Shown here one piece after another: positions 62,217 to 64,000 of a DNA stretch of 64,000 bases. The DNA is from Flavobacterium sp. CF108 (GTDB lineage Bacteria; Bacteroidota; Bacteroidia; Flavobacteriales; Flavobacteriaceae), in the NCBI RefSeq assembly GCF_900129795.1, contig NZ_FQWW01000002.1, forward strand, positions 1 to 64,000, in the 5' to 3' direction. Below the pieces are notes generated by a model that worked only from the letters and a program-made list of their open reading frames with translations, was not told the DNA's origin and did not search any database. Positions within the stretch are counted from its first letter, which is position 1. The number at the start of each line of letters is the position of its first letter. A program made the translations under genes and the position numbers.

Positions 62217-64000
62217 TTAGAATTTCAATGTTAATCCCGCTAAGAAATTGATTCCTGCCTGCGGATAGTAATAGGGATAAATATCCCACATGGCTCCGTT
62301 TGAAACATATTTTTTGTCTAAAATATTATTTACCAAACCTGTTATTGTAATTGATTTAAAGATTGACTTTGGTTTTATTTCATAAGAAACATTCAAATCG
62401 TTTACAAAATAATCAGCCAGTTTAGCTTCTGGCAATTCGATATTATTCATGTATTGTTCGCCAACATATTTTTGCAATAACGAAATATGCAAACTCTTAA
62501 TTGGACTGTACACAATTATATTTCCTGCAATAACTTCTGGAGAATAGGCAATTTTAGTTGTTCCGTAATATTGTCCTTCAACTGCAAGATCCACATTTTT
62601 ATTACTGCTAAGCGTAAAATTTGGTCTAAGAATAAATTTGTCTGAAAGCGAAATTGTCGCATCAAATTCAAAACCTAAACGGTAGCTTTTTTCAGTATTA
62701 GCACGAATTGGTGCTCCAACGTCGTCTAATCTTCCGGTTAAAATCAATTGGTCTTTGTAACCCATGTAGTAGAAATTCGAATTCAACTGAAATTTCTCTG
62801 AATTAAATCTCCAGCCTAATTCAAAATCATTTAGTTTTTCCGGTTTTACATTTCCGCCTTCGTAATCCGTTCTGTTTGGTTCACGATTCGCACGCGCGTA
62901 TGAAAAATACAGGGTGCTTTTTTGATTGATTTCGTAGTTCAAACCCGCTTTTGGATTAAAGAAATTAAAGGTATCATCCACTAACCCAGTTTCAGGACTA
63001 TCTGCTTTATATTCTACTCTTCTATATTGCAAATCACCATAAAAGCTTAATTTTTCTGTAAACTGATAATTTGCTTTTGCGAAGATATTTCCATCTGTTT
63101 TTGTAGAAAAATCATCATAATAATGATCTCCCAATTCTGACTGTGAAGCGTTTCTTGCCCAGATTACTTTTCCGTAATGATCTCCTTCGTATTTGTTCCA
63201 GCCACCACCAAGAATAACATCTAGTTTTTCATCTTTATATTTTGCTGAAAATGTAGTGCCGTAAAAATCATTATCTAACCATTTTTGACGTACCAAATCT
63301 GTGGTTGTAATTGCTCCAACAGGATTCAAATTATAATCAGCCATATCGGCATCTTCTTTATAATTTTCATAGTAACCCTGCCCTTTTGTATAATGCAAAG
63401 CTAAATTAGTACTCCATTTATCAGAGAAAGATTCGCTCCAGTGTAACTGATAATGATCTTGTTTATAATTGTCAGTTTCATTGTCATAAAAACGCACATT
63501 TCCTGCTTCATCTGTATACATTCCTGCAGAGTTAAAAGTACGGTCTGAATTTAAAGTTGCAGCATCGATTCCGTTCCAGGATTGGTATGTTTTTTCTGTT
63601 CCGCCAAAAACCAAAGCTTTGATTAAAGTTGTTTTTCCAACATAAGTTCCTTGCAAGAAATAAGATTTCAAGTCAGAACTCGCTCTGTCAACATAACCAT
63701 CAGATTTAATTCTGGACAAACGTCCTGCCAATTCAAAATGATCATTTAACAGACCGGTGCTGAATTTTACTGTTTCTTTTTGAGAATTAAAACTTCCAAA
63801 CGAGCCTGAGACTTCTCCAGTTGGTTTAGATGCATAACTATCTGTCAGCATATTCAAACTTGCTCCAAAAGCTCCAGAACCATTAGTAGAAGTTCCTACT
63901 CCACGCTGCAATTGCAAGCTTTCTACAGAAGAAGCAAAATCGGGCATGTTTACCCAAAAAGTTCCCTGGCTTTCTGCATCGTTATATGGAATCCCGTTAA
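62217..64000 (-). CDS. TonB-dependent outer-membrane receptor, 3' part (start beyond window)
   Basis: The frame is open to the window edge (594 codons plus 2 nt), so the gene starts outside; the ATG at 63947 is internal. The first residues visible (NGIPYNDAESQGTFWVNMPDF) belong to the plug domain, with the plug/barrel transition LQLQRGVGTSTNGSGAFGAS. The rest is a beta-barrel with alternating strands, YARANREPNRTDYEGG, and a C-terminal Phe strand (NFLAGLTLKF). It imports a TonB-dependent substrate, probably a siderophore or metal complex; the ligand is unknown. Confidence 0.92.
   Translation of the reverse strand, partial: NGIPYNDAESQGTFWVNMPDFASSVESLQLQRGVGTSTNGSGAFGASLNMLTDSYASKPTGEVSGSFGSFNSQKETVKFSTGLLNDHFELAGRLSRIKSDGYVDRASSDLKSYFLQGTYVGKTTLIKALVFGGTEKTYQSWNGIDAATLNSDRTFNSAGMYTDEAGNVRFYDNETDNYKQDHYQLHWSESFSDKWSTNLALHYTKGQGYYENYKEDADMADYNLNPVGAITTTDLVRQKWLDNDFYGTTFSAKYKDEKLDVILGGGWNKYEGDHYGKVIWARNASQSELGDHYYDDFSTKTDGNIFAKANYQFTEKLSFYGDLQYRRVEYKADSPETGLVDDTFNFFNPKAGLNYEINQKSTLYFSYARANREPNRTDYEGGNVKPEKLNDFELGWRFNSEKFQLNSNFYYMGYKDQLILTGRLDDVGAPIRANTEKSYRLGFEFDATISLSDKFILRPNFTLSSNKNVDLAVEGQYYGTTKIAYSPEVIAGNIIVYSPIKSLHISLLQKYVGEQYMNNIELPEAKLADYFVNDLNVSYEIKPKSIFKSITITGLVNNILDKKYVSNGAMWDIYPYYYPQAGINFLAGLTLKF

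Overview
The window comes from a low-GC member of the Bacteroidota, almost certainly a Flavobacterium close to F. johnsoniae. The grounds are promoters of the TTTG-N17..23-TAnnTTTG type, near absence of Shine-Dalgarno sequences, a DUF11/Ig-repeat adhesin of the type IX secretion style, alternative complex III (ActA-F) followed by an aa3 oxidase, and intergenic repeats common in flavobacterial genomes. It is mostly core chromosome with no phage, conjugative element, transposase or CRISPR array. Species assignment is inference; no search was run.

Layout. 1-4224: 5' part of a huge repeat-rich surface protein, minus strand, cut by the window edge. 4778-8075: ruvB, a cytochrome P450 and queG in one tight operon. 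8182-19582: eight-gene respiratory operon actABCDEF-coxB-coxA with a clear promoter and terminator. 19802-20833: a SPOR protein and a DUF4920 protein. 20988-25638: rimP-nusA-infB, with an intrinsic-terminator hairpin in its leader. 25812-27681: tandem universal stress protein and a DUF2975/HTH pair. 27915-28164: two tandem tRNA-Gln genes. 28412-34070: DUF2723 glycosyltransferase-like protein, polysaccharide deacetylase, cysteine-less thioredoxin, metallophosphoesterase. 34244-37170: a two-component system flanked by three small Lys/Ala-rich exported proteins whose two promoters share one repeat architecture. 37497-41582: polA and a LacI-type regulator. 42201-45086: rplM-rpsI and rpsB-tsf with structured leaders. 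45152-48620: M3 peptidase, YhhQ, Tag. 48748-56368: TPP riboswitch and thiS-C-(E/TenI)-D-E-G-[GxxExxY cassette]-H-F. 56365-61598: MOSC protein, Aat, DUF3127, flavin reductase-like protein, histidine kinase, HIT, GreA. 61754-64000: Rieske-like lipoprotein that lost its His ligands, and a partial TonB-dependent receptor.

How the parts work together. ACIII oxidises menaquinol and passes electrons through its c hemes to the aa3 oxidase encoded in the same operon. The thi operon makes both halves of thiamine phosphate (ThiC/ThiD pyrimidine; ThiS/G/H/F thiazole; ThiE coupling) under one riboswitch. QueG and YhhQ point to queuosine synthesis plus precursor uptake.

Most interesting signals: (i) a 602-bp cassette between thiG and thiH, bounded by 42-bp inverted repeats and encoding a GxxExxY nuclease-like protein; (ii) duplicated TCTTCAT-TTTG-TCTTCAT promoters next to a two-component system and Asr-like small proteins; (iii) a terminator-shaped hairpin between promoter and start codon of rimP-nusA-infB; (iv) a palindromic repeat inserted in frame in a thi gene; (v) a 127-bp MITE-like inverted repeat upstream of polA. 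Several starts were moved downstream of the longest open frame to the first sensible ATG; each case is stated.
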